Shown here: one piece after another, positions 33,225 through 44,108 of the stretch
How the letters are laid out: each line of letters starts with the position of its first letter
How positions within the stretch are numbered: the stretch's first letter is position 1
Origin: Nocardia jiangxiensis NBRC 101359
Lineage (GTDB): Bacteria; Actinomycetota; Actinomycetes; Mycobacteriales; Mycobacteriaceae
Direction: 5' to 3'
Assembly: GCF_000308615.1 (NCBI RefSeq)
Contig: NZ_BAGB01000054.1
Span: 124,001-188,000 of the forward strand
Length of the DNA: 64,000 bases
Notes under the pieces: model-generated
Database searches by the model: none
Told to the model about the DNA's origin: nothing
What the model saw: the letters and a program-made list of their open reading frames with translations, nothing else
Translations under genes and position numbers: made by a program

Positions 33225-34595
33225 GTGCGTACCAGCATCCGGCGACCCGCGCACGTTCTCCGTACCATTGTGCGCCGCCCGGCATTTCGTGCCGCCGCGG
33301 CCCTCGGTGCGGTCGGCGTGCTGACCCTGAGCGGCTGCGGGGGGACGACGCTCGACGACATCACGGTGGGGCCCGGCCACGGCTGGCCCTCGGCCTTCCA
33401 CGACGGGCGCAACAGCGGCACGACCACGGTCACCGGTTCGCGGCATCTGACGCTGAGCTGGTCCAGGCCGATCGGCGGGCCCGCTCTCACGCCCACCACG
33501 GTCGGACCGGACGGGCAACTGTTCGTCACCACCGGAATCGACAACGCCTGCGTCGGCGCTCCGGGCGCCGTCGGGGCACTGTTCTCGTTCCAGATGCCCA
33601 CGGGCCGCAAACGATTCTGTAATCCGCTGGGCGTGAATGCGATCCACTCGGTGTCGGCGGTCGACGAACTGGCCAACGTCTACGTCGGCGATGACGGCGG
33701 GGTGAATTCGATCAACTCGCTGGGTGAGCCGCGCTGGCGCACGCCCGTGGCCGGTGTGCCGGTCTCGGTGCAGTTCACCGGTGACAGCAATGTGCTGACC
33801 ATCACCCAGTCCGGCCAGGTCGACGTGCTGAACCGGCAGACCGGCGATCGCACGGTCCCCTCGTTCCAGCTCCTTGGCGAACCCGACTTCCTGGCCCACC
33901 CGAACCTGCCGCGCCCGGCCGACGGCGACGGTCTCGACGACTGCGGCTCGGGCGGTCCGCAATGTCCGGTGGCCAACGTCTCGGCCATCGATCCGAGTTC
34001 CGAGCGCTTCTACGTGACCGTGTGGCAGCGTGGGTCGGCGAACGCGTCACTCGTGGCACTGCGCTACGCGGACAAGCGAATTCAGCAGGACTGGAGCGCC
34101 GACATCCTGACCGACGGCAGCGCCACCAGCCCGACGCTGTCCCCCGACGGCAAGACCGTCTACGTCGGCGACAACAGCGGTCGCCTGATCGCCGTCGACG
34201 CCGAGAACGGGCACACCAAATGGGTGCAGCCACTGGGCTTCACGCCGCGCGGCGCGGTCTCCGACGACGACGGCCTGCTGATTCCCGGCGGTGACGACGG
34301 CCATCTGATCGCGTTGCACGACAACGGCGACAGCGTCCGGATCGCCTGGGAACGCAAGGATCTGCAGTTGCGCGGACGCCCCGCGCAGACCGCGGGCGAG
34401 ACCGGATACGTGGTGTCCCCGATCGGTGACGCGCTGAATCTGGTCACCTTCGACACCCATACCGGCACCACCGTCGCCTCGGCCGTACTGCCCGGTGCTC
34501 AGGGCACCACCACCGGAACCTCGGTCGGCCAGAAGGGCGAGGTCGTGGTGACCTCCCGGGTCGGGCAGATCTACGTCTTCAAACCGGAGACGTAG
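33225..34595 (+). CDS. PQQ-like beta-propeller lipoprotein (Rv3035-like)
   Basis: A 456-residue putative lipoprotein. Positively charged N-terminus, hydrophobic FRAAAALGAVGVLTLSGCGG with lipobox LSGC near residue 30, then a WD/PQQ-like beta-propeller: repeated turns such as TVYVGDNSGRLIAVDAENGH, ANVYVGDDGGVNSINSLGEP and GQIYVFKPET. It should be anchored to the outer face of the membrane. Function unknown, as for Rv3035. The GTG at 33225 is chosen as it gives the full signal peptide; AAGG lies close upstream. Confidence 0.85.
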   Translation: MRTSIRRPAHVLRTIVRRPAFRAAAALGAVGVLTLSGCGGTTLDDITVGPGHGWPSAFHDGRNSGTTTVTGSRHLTLSWSRPIGGPALTPTTVGPDGQLFVTTGIDNACVGAPGAVGALFSFQMPTGRKRFCNPLGVNAIHSVSAVDELANVYVGDDGGVNSINSLGEPRWRTPVAGVPVSVQFTGDSNVLTITQSGQVDVLNRQTGDRTVPSFQLLGEPDFLAHPNLPRPADGDGLDDCGSGGPQCPVANVSAIDPSSERFYVTVWQRGSANASLVALRYADKRIQQDWSADILTDGSATSPTLSPDGKTVYVGDNSGRLIAVDAENGHTKWVQPLGFTPRGAVSDDDGLLIPGGDDGHLIALHDNGDSVRIAWERKDLQLRGRPAQTAGETGYVVSPIGDALNLVTFDTHTGTTVASAVLPGAQGTTTGTSVGQKGEVVVTSRVGQIYVFKPET

Positions 34596-34616
34596 CCACA
34601 GTCGGACAGGCCCCGA

Positions 34617-35786
34617 TCAGCGCACGGGAGGCGTCCGGCAGAGGAATACCGTCGGTGTGCGGCCGATTCTGGTGATCACCAAGGTGAACGGAACGCTCCC
34701 TCGGGGTTTGATCCGTCCACGCAGGGCGTCAGGATCCAGATCCACTCCGCGGGTGAGGATTTCCAGCGGGCCGCAGTCCCGGCGGCGCAGTTCGGCGCGC
34801 AGGGTCTTCTCGCGCAGGTCCAAGCGGTCCAGGATGCGAAAACCGCGTATCCCCTCCGGGACGCGGTCGCCGGTGAGGTAGGCGATGCGGGGATCCAGCT
34901 GCCACAGGCCGTTCTCGGCGGCGTAGTGGCGCACCAGACCGGCGCGCACCACCGCGCCGTCCGGATCGATGATCCACTCCCCCGGCGGACGTTCGGGGAT
35001 CTCGTCGGGTGCGGCGTCGGTGAGCGTCCAGTGGCCGCCGTCCGAACGCAGCACCGTCGCCCGGCGGGTGACGCCGGGTTCGGTCAGTCCGGGTGACCAC
35101 AGGCACGCCTCGCGCACCGCTCCGTCGAGGGAGACCACCTCGGCTTCGCATTCGGTGAACTGGTCGAAATCCAGTCCGGGAGCGCATTTCACGGCGATGT
35201 CGCGGCCGCGGTAGGCATCGAGCAGATCCGGCAGCGGCGGTTGCAGCTTCGCCGGATCATGCGTGCGACGGCCGTCCGCGCGCCGGGCCGGATCGGCGAT
35301 GACGACGGTCCCGGTACTGCACGGAACGAGCGCATCGGCCTGCGCCAGCAGGACGTTCCGGGCGTCGGCGAGATTGTGCGCGGCCATCGCGAGACGCACC
35401 TGGTCCAGGTCACTGCCAATCACCGCGGGACAAACCTGTTGCAGCGCAGCGAGTTCCGCACCGATCGAACAGGTCAGATCATGCACCGTGCGCCCGGCCA
35501 GCCGACGAGCCCGGTGCCGCGCGACCACACTCGGCGTGGCCTGCTGCAATGCCTCGTCGGTGAACAGCCAGTCCGGTGCGTCGGTCAGTTTCGCCGCGGC
35601 CCGGCGACGCAGACGCACCGTTTCCACCAGCGCGGCGGCGCGATCACCGTGATCGCGCCGCACCCGCTCGAGATCGCCGAGCAGACTCGCTGTGGTCAAC
35701 GTCAGCCGATCCACCTCGGCGAGCGCCGCCCGACCGGCGGAGTCCCCGAGATACGCGACATCCGCACGGGTGAAGCGGTACGCCAC
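34617..35786 (-). CDS. class I SAM-dependent methyltransferase with THUMP-like domain (Rv3037c-like)
   Basis: A 389-residue protein. After a helical N-terminus, a Rossmann methyltransferase core appears (VHDLTCSIGAELAALQQV, GSDLDQVRLAMAAHNL, VVIADPARR), and the C-terminus carries the THUMP-like domain (LRRRDCGPLEILTRGVDLDP). Relatives include RNA methyltransferases, while Rv3037c has been listed as a candidate for polymethylated polysaccharide synthesis; sequence alone does not decide. Convergent with the lipoprotein gene and downstream of a second methyltransferase gene by 22 bp. Confidence 0.84.
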   Translation of the reverse strand: MAYRFTRADVAYLGDSAGRAALAEVDRLTLTTASLLGDLERVRRDHGDRAAALVETVRLRRRAAAKLTDAPDWLFTDEALQQATPSVVARHRARRLAGRTVHDLTCSIGAELAALQQVCPAVIGSDLDQVRLAMAAHNLADARNVLLAQADALVPCSTGTVVIADPARRADGRRTHDPAKLQPPLPDLLDAYRGRDIAVKCAPGLDFDQFTECEAEVVSLDGAVREACLWSPGLTEPGVTRRATVLRSDGGHWTLTDAAPDEIPERPPGEWIIDPDGAVVRAGLVRHYAAENGLWQLDPRIAYLTGDRVPEGIRGFRILDRLDLREKTLRAELRRRDCGPLEILTRGVDLDPDALRGRIKPRGSVPFTLVITRIGRTPTVFLCRTPPVR

Positions 35787-35808
35787 TAGAGCACCCCGCC
35801 CGGTCGCA

Positions 35809-36786
35809 TTACCTTCCCGCGCCGCCCGGCTTCACGCCGGTGATCATCGCGTTGTAGAAGAACTGCCGGGGCACGACGTGCCGCAGCACCTTCTCGTCCA
35901 GCTTGCTCAGGCCCAGCCACGCCCGGTACTGCGCCATGCGGTAACGCCAGGTCAGCTTCGCGTCGGGCACCGCGGCCTCGAAGGTGCGCACCGGCCAGCC
36001 CCACAGCGCCGCGGCGAACTCCTCGGTCTCGGCGTGCACCTCGGTCGCGCCCGCGCGACGGGCGATGCTCTCGAGCTCCGAGGGATCGAAGGTGTGCAGA
36101 TCCACCACGGCCTCGAGGGCCGCCGCCCGGGAGGACTCGTCGAGCTCCTCCTGCGGCCGCCGCCAATCGGACAGGAACGGCAGCTTGGTGACCTCGGTGG
36201 TCACCTTCCAGGTGATCTGGCCCAGTTTGCGGGCGTAGAAGTTGCCGATCGTGGTCGGCTCACCGGCGAACACGAACCGGCCGCCGGGCTTGAGCACGCG
36301 CAGGCATTCCTTCAGCGCCAGCTCGACATCCGGAATGTGGTGCAGCACAGCGTGACCACAGACCAGATCGAAGGTGTCGTCGTCGTACGGGATGGTCTCG
36401 GCGTCGGCGACCCGGCCGTCGACGTCCAGGCCCAGGTTCTGGCCGTTGCGGGTGGCGACCTTGACCATGCCGGGCGACAGATCGGTCACCGAACCGGCCT
36501 TCGCGACCCCGGACTGCATCAGGTTCAGCAGGAAGAATCCCGTGCCGCAGCCGAGTTCGAGCGCACGCTCGTAGGGCAGCGGCGCGTCGGGGACCACGGC
36601 GTCGAAGCGACCGCGGGCATAGGCGATGCAGCGCTCGTCGTACGAGATCGACCACTTGTCGTCGTAGGTCTCGGCCTCCCAGTCGTGGTAGAGGACCTGA
36701 GCGAGCTTGTTGTCGGAAAGTGCGGCCTGGACCTGCGCTTCGGTCGCGTGCGGGTTCGGCGCGGGGTCGTCATGACGTGCGGTCAT
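35809..36786 (-). CDS. class I SAM-dependent methyltransferase (Rv3038c-like)
   Basis: A 325-residue methyltransferase. Motif I is ALELGCGTGFFLLNLMQSG near residue 74, motif II VTDLSPGMVKVA, and motif IV FDLVCGHAVLHHIPDVELA near residue 138, all Methyltransf_11 features. The long C-terminal part (GWPVRTFEAAVPDAKLTWRY) is specific to this actinobacterial group. Substrate unknown; the gene keeps its position beside Rv3037c-, Rv3039c- and Rv3040c-like genes across mycolic-acid bacteria. Confidence 0.88.
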   Translation of the reverse strand: MTARHDDPAPNPHATEAQVQAALSDNKLAQVLYHDWEAETYDDKWSISYDERCIAYARGRFDAVVPDAPLPYERALELGCGTGFFLLNLMQSGVAKAGSVTDLSPGMVKVATRNGQNLGLDVDGRVADAETIPYDDDTFDLVCGHAVLHHIPDVELALKECLRVLKPGGRFVFAGEPTTIGNFYARKLGQITWKVTTEVTKLPFLSDWRRPQEELDESSRAAALEAVVDLHTFDPSELESIARRAGATEVHAETEEFAAALWGWPVRTFEAAVPDAKLTWRYRMAQYRAWLGLSKLDEKVLRHVVPRQFFYNAMITGVKPGGAGR

Positions 36787-36902
36787 GATCGGAAAGGGTA
36801 GCCCAGCCTCACGTGCGCATTACCACCAGGCCCGTGGCGGACGGCTCGGTCGAACACCGGCGACCGCGGGCGGGATCGGCAGCCGATTCCCGCCCGGTGC
36901 GG

Positions 36903-37667
36903 TCAGCGGCCGACGAATTCGGCCGACCCTGGACCGGCGACCAAATAAGAACCTGTTCCTATCCTGCGATCTTCGGTCCCGAACAGCTCCGCCCACTCGC
37001 TCCGGGCCCGATCGTGGCCGTGCGTTCCGGCCTCGAAGACGGCCTTCGCGGCAGCCAGCGCACGAGCCGGGCCGGAGACGAACTGCCGGGCCCAGCGCAT
37101 CGCGGCGAGGTAGACGTCATCGGGGGCGACCACCTCGTCGACCAAGCCGAGCGCGGCGGCCTCGCCGGGCTCCACGAAACGTCCCGTGTACACCAGATCC
37201 TTCGCCCGCGCAGCACCGATGAGCAGACTCAGCCGCCGGATCCCCGCGAGCGGGATCAGACCCGCGCGAATCTGCGGCAGCCCCAGACGCACGTTGTCGC
37301 CGATGATGCGCCGATCCGCGCCCAGGGCCAGTTCCAGCCCGGCACCGAGTGCGTAACCGCTGATCGCGGCAACCGTGGGTTGCGGCAGGCGGGCCAGGCA
37401 ACCCAGCGCGGACTGCAGATCCCCGGCCCGCGCCGCGGCCTGCTCGGGGGTGAGGCGGTCCAGCTCGGCCAACTCGTCACCGGCGCAGAACACCCGTTCG
37501 TCGCCGTACACGAGCACCGCGCGCACCTCGGCGTCCGCGCCGATCCGCTCGGCCTCGGCGGCCAACTCGCGCGCCACCTGCAGATCGATCAGATTCATCG
37601 GCGGCCGCGCGAAGCGCAGCACGGCGATTCCCGCCTCGGGACGGTCAACGGTCACGAATTCGGCCAC
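36903..37667 (-). CDS. enoyl-CoA hydratase/isomerase family protein (EchA17-like)
   Basis: A 254-residue crotonase-fold protein that probably hydrates enoyl-CoA in fatty acid catabolism. Oxyanion-hole segments are RVFCAGDELAEL near residue 64 and AISGYALGAGLELALGADRR near 103. At the usual catalytic Glu positions it reads LGLPQIRAGLIPLAGIRRLS, with one of the two acids (the one in the PEI segment) replaced by Gln, so the mechanism may differ. The GTG at 37667 gives the family N-terminus; no good Shine-Dalgarno sequence, and a TAGGCT at -14 suggests a very short leader. Corresponds to Rv3039c. Confidence 0.85.
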   Translation of the reverse strand: MAEFVTVDRPEAGIAVLRFARPPMNLIDLQVARELAAEAERIGADAEVRAVLVYGDERVFCAGDELAELDRLTPEQAAARAGDLQSALGCLARLPQPTVAAISGYALGAGLELALGADRRIIGDNVRLGLPQIRAGLIPLAGIRRLSLLIGAARAKDLVYTGRFVEPGEAAALGLVDEVVAPDDVYLAAMRWARQFVSGPARALAAAKAVFEAGTHGHDRARSEWAELFGTEDRRIGTGSYLVAGPGSAEFVGR

Positions 37668-37859
37668 GGAGCAGGAGCCTACTGGTCGCTCGCTCGCGCA
37701 CCGGCAGCGCGGCGGGCGAGACATTTCGGCCCCGGGTCGGCGGCACGCCATCCAAGGAACCTGATCCAGCTCTGCGGCACAGCGTCCGGCGCATCCGATC
37801 CAGCCCGGCAACTCGACTCCAGGCTCCCGCTCCAGACCCGCGACGCTGCGTCCGGACGC

Positions 37860-38678
37860 TCAGTCCGCGGGCTGTGATCCGCGCATGCGCGAACCTTCCG
37901 GGAAATCGGCGAAGTAGCGCTCGTTGTTCGGAAACTGCAGGCGCGGTTTGCCGTCGACGGTCGTCAGGACCGGCTGGATCGGCTCGAAATCCGGTGTGGC
38001 GGCGAAGATCTCCGCGGTCGAGGAATACTCGCCGAGCGCGATCAGCTGCGACCAGGTGGGCGGCAGCAGTACATCGGTCCCCGCCTTCCACCGCTCGATG
38101 GCCTCGGCGGGAGTGCTCCAGATGACGTGTTGAGCTTCGGAAGTGGCCCCATCGGCGCGCTGCCCCTCCGGAAGGACCGCGACGAAGAACCAGGTGTCGT
38201 ATCGCCGCGACTCCACGGTGGGCGTGATCCAGTTGGCCCAGGGCCGCAACAGATCCGCGCGCAACACCAGATTCTCGGCGGCAAGGAACTGTCCGAGGGA
38301 CAGCTCGCGACGCTCGAGGCGGGCGCGCGCAGCGCTGTACACGGACGTGTCGGAGACGACGGTGTCGGCAGTCGGCCCCGCCAGCAGGACTCCGCATTCC
38401 TCGAACGTCTCGCGCACCGCCGCGCACACCAGTGCCTGCGCTCGCGCCTCGTCGACGCCGAACCGCTCGGCCCACCAGGCGGGACCCGCTCCGGCCCAGA
38501 TGATCTCGGCCTGCGCGTCGGAGGGGTCCACCCCGCCGCCCGGGAAGACCGTCATTCCGGCGGCGAATGCCATCGCCTTGACCCGCCGCTGCAGGAACAC
38601 CTCGGGACCCGATGCACCCTCGCGCACCAGCATGACCGTTGACGCGTCCTTGGGCGCCACCGGCGCCGAATCGTTCAC
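37860..38678 (-). CDS. Nudix hydrolase (Rv3040c-like)
   Basis: A 272-residue Nudix protein of the long NUDT19/RP2p-like type. The Nudix box is split: FPGGGVDPSD near residue 46, then an insertion, then AAVRETFEECGVLL near residue 87 with the REx2EE core. That class includes CoA-diphosphatases, so a CoA or acyl-CoA substrate is plausible beside the enoyl-CoA hydratase gene. Cytoplasmic. Confidence 0.87.
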   Translation of the reverse strand: MNDSAPVAPKDASTVMLVREGASGPEVFLQRRVKAMAFAAGMTVFPGGGVDPSDAQAEIIWAGAGPAWWAERFGVDEARAQALVCAAVRETFEECGVLLAGPTADTVVSDTSVYSAARARLERRELSLGQFLAAENLVLRADLLRPWANWITPTVESRRYDTWFFVAVLPEGQRADGATSEAQHVIWSTPAEAIERWKAGTDVLLPPTWSQLIALGEYSSTAEIFAATPDFEPIQPVLTTVDGKPRLQFPNNERYFADFPEGSRMRGSQPAD

Positions 38679-38766
38679 AGCTGCACCGTGCCGGTACTCG
38701 GGTTCGCGCGACGCCCGGCGCGCTGTGTCCTCGGTTCACTCACGGCAACAGTCTCGCTCACCCTTC

Positions 38767-38782
38767 GCACCCTAACGGGTGC
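38767..38782. terminator. short hairpin between the ABC ATPase and Nudix genes
   Basis: GCACCC-TAAC-GGGTGC, a perfect 6-bp stem with 4-base loop, in the 224-bp gap. It lies downstream of the minus-strand ABC gene and may end its transcript; no T tract is present. Confidence 0.35.
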
Positions 38783-38902
38783 TTGGCCCCGCTCATCGCG
38801 AGCCCCGGCTCCATACAATCGCGGACCCGCGACCCGGTGCACGCGCTCGACCGGGGTCCGCACGATCGAGTGGCGCGCGATCACGACGGAGCGCGTACTC
38901 AC

Positions 38903-39733
38903 TCAGGCGCGGTGCCGCCCCAGCCGACGACTCCGACGCGCGAAATAACGCCCCTCGATGCGGTCCAGGGTGATCGACTGCCGGAACGCCTTGCTGAGGT
39001 TCTCCGCGGTGAGTACGTCCTCGAGCAACCCCTGGGCGACGACGCTGCCCTCGTTGAGCAGCAGGCCGTGCGAGAAGCCCGGCGGAATCTCCTCGACGTG
39101 GTGGGTGACCAGCACGGTGGCCGGCGAGTCCGGATTCGAGGCCAGATCGCCCAGGCGCTCCACCAATTCCTCCCGGCCGCCCAGATCCAGCCCGGCGCCG
39201 GGTTCGTCCAGCAGCAGCAGTTCCGGATCGGTCATCAGCGCCCGTGCGATCAGCACCCGCTTACGCTCCCCCTCGGACAGGGTGCCGTAGGCGCGATCGG
39301 AAAGATGTTCCGCGCCGAGGCTTTCCAGCATGTCCACCGCGCGGTCGGTGTCCTGGTCCTCGTATTCCTCCCGCCAGCGGCCCATCACCGCGTAGCCCGC
39401 CGACACCACGAGGTCACTGACCTTCTCGTCCAGCGGCACCCGGCTGGCCACCGCGGCCGAGGACAGGCCGATGCGCGGGCGCAGGTCGTTGATGTCGGTC
39501 CGGCCCAGCACCTCACCCAGCAGATGGGCGGTACCCGAGGTCGGATGCAGTTCGGCGGCGGCCATTCGGAGCAGGGAGGTCTTACCGGCGCCGTTGGGGC
39601 CGAGCACGACCCAGCGCTCGTCGAGCTCCACTTGCCAGCTGAGGGGACCTACGAGCGTATGTCCCGACCGCCGGACGGTCACCTGGTTGAAATCGATGAG
39701 TAGATCGGGATCGGGTTGCGACACGGGCTCCAT
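38903..39733 (-). CDS. ABC transporter ATP-binding protein (Rv3041c-like)
   Basis: A 276-residue ABC ATPase. Walker A is VVLGPNGAGKTSLLRM near residue 40, the signature is GTLSEGERKRVLIARALMTD, Walker B is PELLLLDEPGAGLD, and the switch histidine is in VLVTHHVEEIP. No permease gene is adjacent, so its transport partner, if any, is elsewhere. The start is taken as ATG 39733 because the conserved region begins soon after; an in-frame GTG lies at 39778. Confidence 0.87.
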   Translation of the reverse strand: MEPVSQPDPDLLIDFNQVTVRRSGHTLVGPLSWQVELDERWVVLGPNGAGKTSLLRMAAAELHPTSGTAHLLGEVLGRTDINDLRPRIGLSSAAVASRVPLDEKVSDLVVSAGYAVMGRWREEYEDQDTDRAVDMLESLGAEHLSDRAYGTLSEGERKRVLIARALMTDPELLLLDEPGAGLDLGGREELVERLGDLASNPDSPATVLVTHHVEEIPPGFSHGLLLNEGSVVAQGLLEDVLTAENLSKAFRQSITLDRIEGRYFARRSRRLGRHRA

Positions 39734-39894
39734 CTTGGACCACGCACCCGAAACATTCCCAACATGGTCCGTTTGCACGTAGATGTCATATCCCGCCGTA
39801 CGCCCGAAGTGGCCGCGAATTCACCATCACGCCGGTGAGATTCGACACTGTCACCTTCATGACAACCGGACGCTCGCGGCAGCCGTGGCCGCGG

Positions 39895-40647
39895 TCAGCC
39901 CGCAACGCCTGGCGGGACGGCGATCACCGTCATCGATCCGGGGGCGACCTCGGTGAATCCGGCGTCCCGCACCGCCGTCGCCGAACCCGCACGGACCAGG
40001 CGGGCCAGCTCGGGCCAGCGCGGACCGGCCTCGCGCACCGAACAGCGATAACCGTGCCCGGCCCATCGGAACGCCTGCTCCACCGACAACGCACCGGCCA
40101 ACAGCATGCTCGCGTGGCCGACCTGGGCCGCGGCCTTGCCGACGGTCATCCCCAACTCCGAATCCACCCACAGCACAGGCAGTTCCGGATCGACCGGACC
40201 GGGATCGTCCGCTTCGAGATCGGTGCCGCCGATCTGCAGTCGACGAATTCGCTGATCGATGGCGCCGACCGGACCCGGCACCAGCGCCCGAGCCTGCGCG
40301 CCGTCGACCTGCACGGTGATCCCGTCGACCTCGTTCGCCGCCAGCCACTGCGCACCGCGAGCCCGCCGCGCCACCTTGCGAATCCGTGAGCGTTTCCAGG
40401 TCAGATACCGCTGCTCCCATTCGCCTCCGGGGCCGACCCGCGAATCCATGCACAACGCGACCGCCGCCGTCGCGGCAGCAGCCAACAGTGCACTGCGAGG
40501 CGGCGGATCCTGCTTCGGAATGTGCAGCACCATCTGCATCGCCTGAACCAGCGCCGGATCCTCCGGATCCCCGCCGCCCCCGTAACCCCGCGCCAATTCC
40601 GCGTGCCGCGCGACGAATCCGTCGTCGAGCTCCGACTCTACGAGCAT
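39895..40647 (-). CDS. peptidyl-tRNA hydrolase family 2 domain protein
   Basis: A 250-residue protein whose C-terminal 110 residues are a PTH2 domain (WVDSELGMTVGKAAAQVGHA, then MLLAGALSVEQAF and the closing APGSMTVIAVPPG). PTH2 enzymes release peptides from peptidyl-tRNA. The N-terminal 130 residues hold a hydrophobic AAAATAAVALCMDS and a basic KRSRIRKVARRARGAQWL region without recognised homology. It starts 11 bp after serB on the same strand. Function is probable rather than certain because the canonical Pth is the usual bacterial enzyme. Confidence 0.8.
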   Translation of the reverse strand: MLVESELDDGFVARHAELARGYGGGGDPEDPALVQAMQMVLHIPKQDPPPRSALLAAAATAAVALCMDSRVGPGGEWEQRYLTWKRSRIRKVARRARGAQWLAANEVDGITVQVDGAQARALVPGPVGAIDQRIRRLQIGGTDLEADDPGPVDPELPVLWVDSELGMTVGKAAAQVGHASMLLAGALSVEQAFRWAGHGYRCSVREAGPRWPELARLVRAGSATAVRDAGFTEVAPGSMTVIAVPPGVAG

Positions 40648-40658
40648 CCCGGAGCTGC

Positions 40659-42035
<1,377 letters not shown>

Positions 42036-42055
42036 TCACTGCCGGAAAAGCCGAA

Positions 42056-42089
42056 CGCGGCGGCCGTCTCGGAAGAGACGACCGCCGCG
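42056..42089 (-). terminator. terminator after ctaD
   Basis: A 15-bp stem CGCGGCGG-x-CGTCTC / GAGACG-x-CCGCCGCG with loop GGAA. On the minus strand the single irregular pair is U-G, so the hairpin is fully paired in the ctaD transcript and is followed by TTCGGCTTTTCC. Confidence 0.8.
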
Positions 42090-42113
42090 CCGGTCATAGC
42101 GAGGATCAGCCGA

Positions 42114-43850
42114 TCAGTTCGGCACCTTCTCCAGCTCCTTGACGGCGTGCGACTTCCCGCCCCAGCCGACGTGGGCCTCGGCCCGCATCCGCTCCACCAT
42201 GTGCGGGTAGTGCAGCTCGAACGCCGGCCGCTCGGACCGGATGCGCGGCAGCTCGTAGAAGTTGTGCCGCGGCGGCGGGCAGGAGGTGGCCCACTCCAGC
42301 GAGTTGCCGTAGCCCCACGGATCGTCCACGGTCACGACCTCGCCGTAGCGGTAGGACTTGAAGACGTTCCAGATGAACGGCAGCGTCGAGGCGCCCAGGA
42401 TGAACGCGCCGATCGTGGAGATCGTGTTCAACGTGGTGAAACCGTCGGTGGGCAGGTAGTCCGCGTACCGACGCGGCATACCCTCGGCACCCAGCCAGTG
42501 CTGCACCAGGAAGGTGGTGTGGAAGCCGACCATGGTCGCCCAGAAGTGCCACTTGCCCAGGCGCTCGTCCATCATGCGGCCGGTCATCTTCGGGAACCAG
42601 AAGTAGATGCCCGCGAAGGTGGCGAACACGATGGTGCCGAAGAGCACGTAGTGGAAGTGCGCGACCACGAAGTAGGTGTCCGACACGTGGAAGTCCAGCG
42701 GCGGGCTGGCCAGGATGACACCGGACAGACCACCGAACAGGAAGGTGACCAGGAAGCCCACCGACCACAGCATCGGCGTCTCGAACGTCAGCTGACCGCG
42801 CCACATGGTGCCGATCCAGTTGAAGAACTTCACGCCGGTCGGGACAGCGATCAGGAAGGTCATGAAGGAGAAGTACGGCAGCAGCACCGCGCCGGTGGCG
42901 TACATGTGGTGCGCCCACACCGCGATGGACAGCGCCGCGATACCCAGGGTCGCGTAGACCAGCGTGGTGTAACCGAAGATCGGCTTACGGCTGAAGACCG
43001 GGAAGATCTCCGAGACGATGCCGAAGAACGGCAGCGCGATGATGTACACCTCGGGGTGGCCGAAGTACCAGAACAGGTGCTGGTACAGGATGGCGCCACC
43101 GTTGGCCGGGTCGTAGATGTGCCCGCCCAGGTGCCGGTCGTAGGCCAGGCCGAACAGCGCCGCGGTCAGCAGCGGGAACGCCAGCAGCACCAGCACGCTG
43201 GTGACCGCGATGTTCCAGGTGAAGATCGGCATGCGGAACAGCGTCATACCCGGGCAACGCAGGCAGACAACGGTGGTCAACATGTTGACGCCACCGAGGA
43301 TGGTGCCCAGACCGGAGACGGCCAGACCCAGGATCCACAGGTCGGCGCCGACACCCGGGGAGTGCACGATGTCCGACAGCGGGGTGTAGGCGGTCCAGCC
43401 GAAGTCGGCCGCGCCACCGGGGGTGATGAAACCGGCGGTCGCCATGCTCGCGCCGAACAGATACAGCCAGTAGCTGAACGCGTTCAGACGCGGGAAGGCG
43501 ACGTCGGGCGCGCCGATCTGCAGAGGCAACACGATATTCGCGAAACCGAACACGATCGCCGTCGCGTAGAACAGCAGCATGATCGTGCCATGCATGGTGA
43601 ACAGCTGGTTGAACTGCTCGGGCGAGAGGAACTGCAGACCCGGACGAGCCAGCTCCGCACGCATCAGCAACGCCATCAGGCCGCCGATCATGAAGAACGA
43701 CATGGCCGTCACCAGGTACATCACCCCGAGGACCTTCGGGTCGGTGGTGGTGACCAACTTGTAGATGAACGAACCCTTCGGCCCCAGACGTTGCGGGTAC
43801 GGCCGAGTCGCTTCCAATTGGGGGACTGGCTGGGGCTCTACAGCAGTCAC
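42114..43850 (-). CDS. ctaD: cytochrome c oxidase subunit I
   Basis: A 578-residue, twelve-helix subunit I of the aa3 oxidase. Heme a and a3/CuB ligands are visible in [20 protein letters not shown] near residue 84, [20 protein letters not shown] near 266 with the His-Tyr crosslink pair, WAHHMYATG, and [18 protein letters not shown] near 395. It couples oxygen reduction to proton pumping in the cytoplasmic membrane with the bcc complex. The GTG at 43850 has AGGAGG upstream. Corresponds to Rv3043c. Confidence 0.96.
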   Translation of the reverse strand: MTAVEPQPVPQLEATRPYPQRLGPKGSFIYKLVTTTDPKVLGVMYLVTAMSFFMIGGLMALLMRAELARPGLQFLSPEQFNQLFTMHGTIMLLFYATAIVFGFANIVLPLQIGAPDVAFPRLNAFSYWLYLFGASMATAGFITPGGAADFGWTAYTPLSDIVHSPGVGADLWILGLAVSGLGTILGGVNMLTTVVCLRCPGMTLFRMPIFTWNIAVTSVLVLLAFPLLTAALFGLAYDRHLGGHIYDPANGGAILYQHLFWYFGHPEVYIIALPFFGIVSEIFPVFSRKPIFGYTTLVYATLGIAALSIAVWAHHMYATGAVLLPYFSFMTFLIAVPTGVKFFNWIGTMWRGQLTFETPMLWSVGFLVTFLFGGLSGVILASPPLDFHVSDTYFVVAHFHYVLFGTIVFATFAGIYFWFPKMTGRMMDERLGKWHFWATMVGFHTTFLVQHWLGAEGMPRRYADYLPTDGFTTLNTISTIGAFILGASTLPFIWNVFKSYRYGEVVTVDDPWGYGNSLEWATSCPPPRHNFYELPRIRSERPAFELHYPHMVERMRAEAHVGWGGKSHAVKELEKVPN

Positions 43851-44108
43851 TGATCCTCCTGAAGGTTTGCCTTCTGGTCGTTGTCGTACGTCTGGCTCCG
43901 GCCCGGCGGACAGGCGCACGGCGAACGACGGTGGCTTTCGCTACTACGGATCGTAAACCGTGCTGCCGTAAGCATCACGCCCGGTCCTACTCTGTGTCGT
44001 AATTGGGTGCCACCCCCGGCATTTGCCTCGGGCCCGGAGGCCGCGGCTCGGGAATCACGCCGGGCCCGCAAATGCCGTCGAAGGCACCGCATGTGTACCC
44101 TTCCCCGC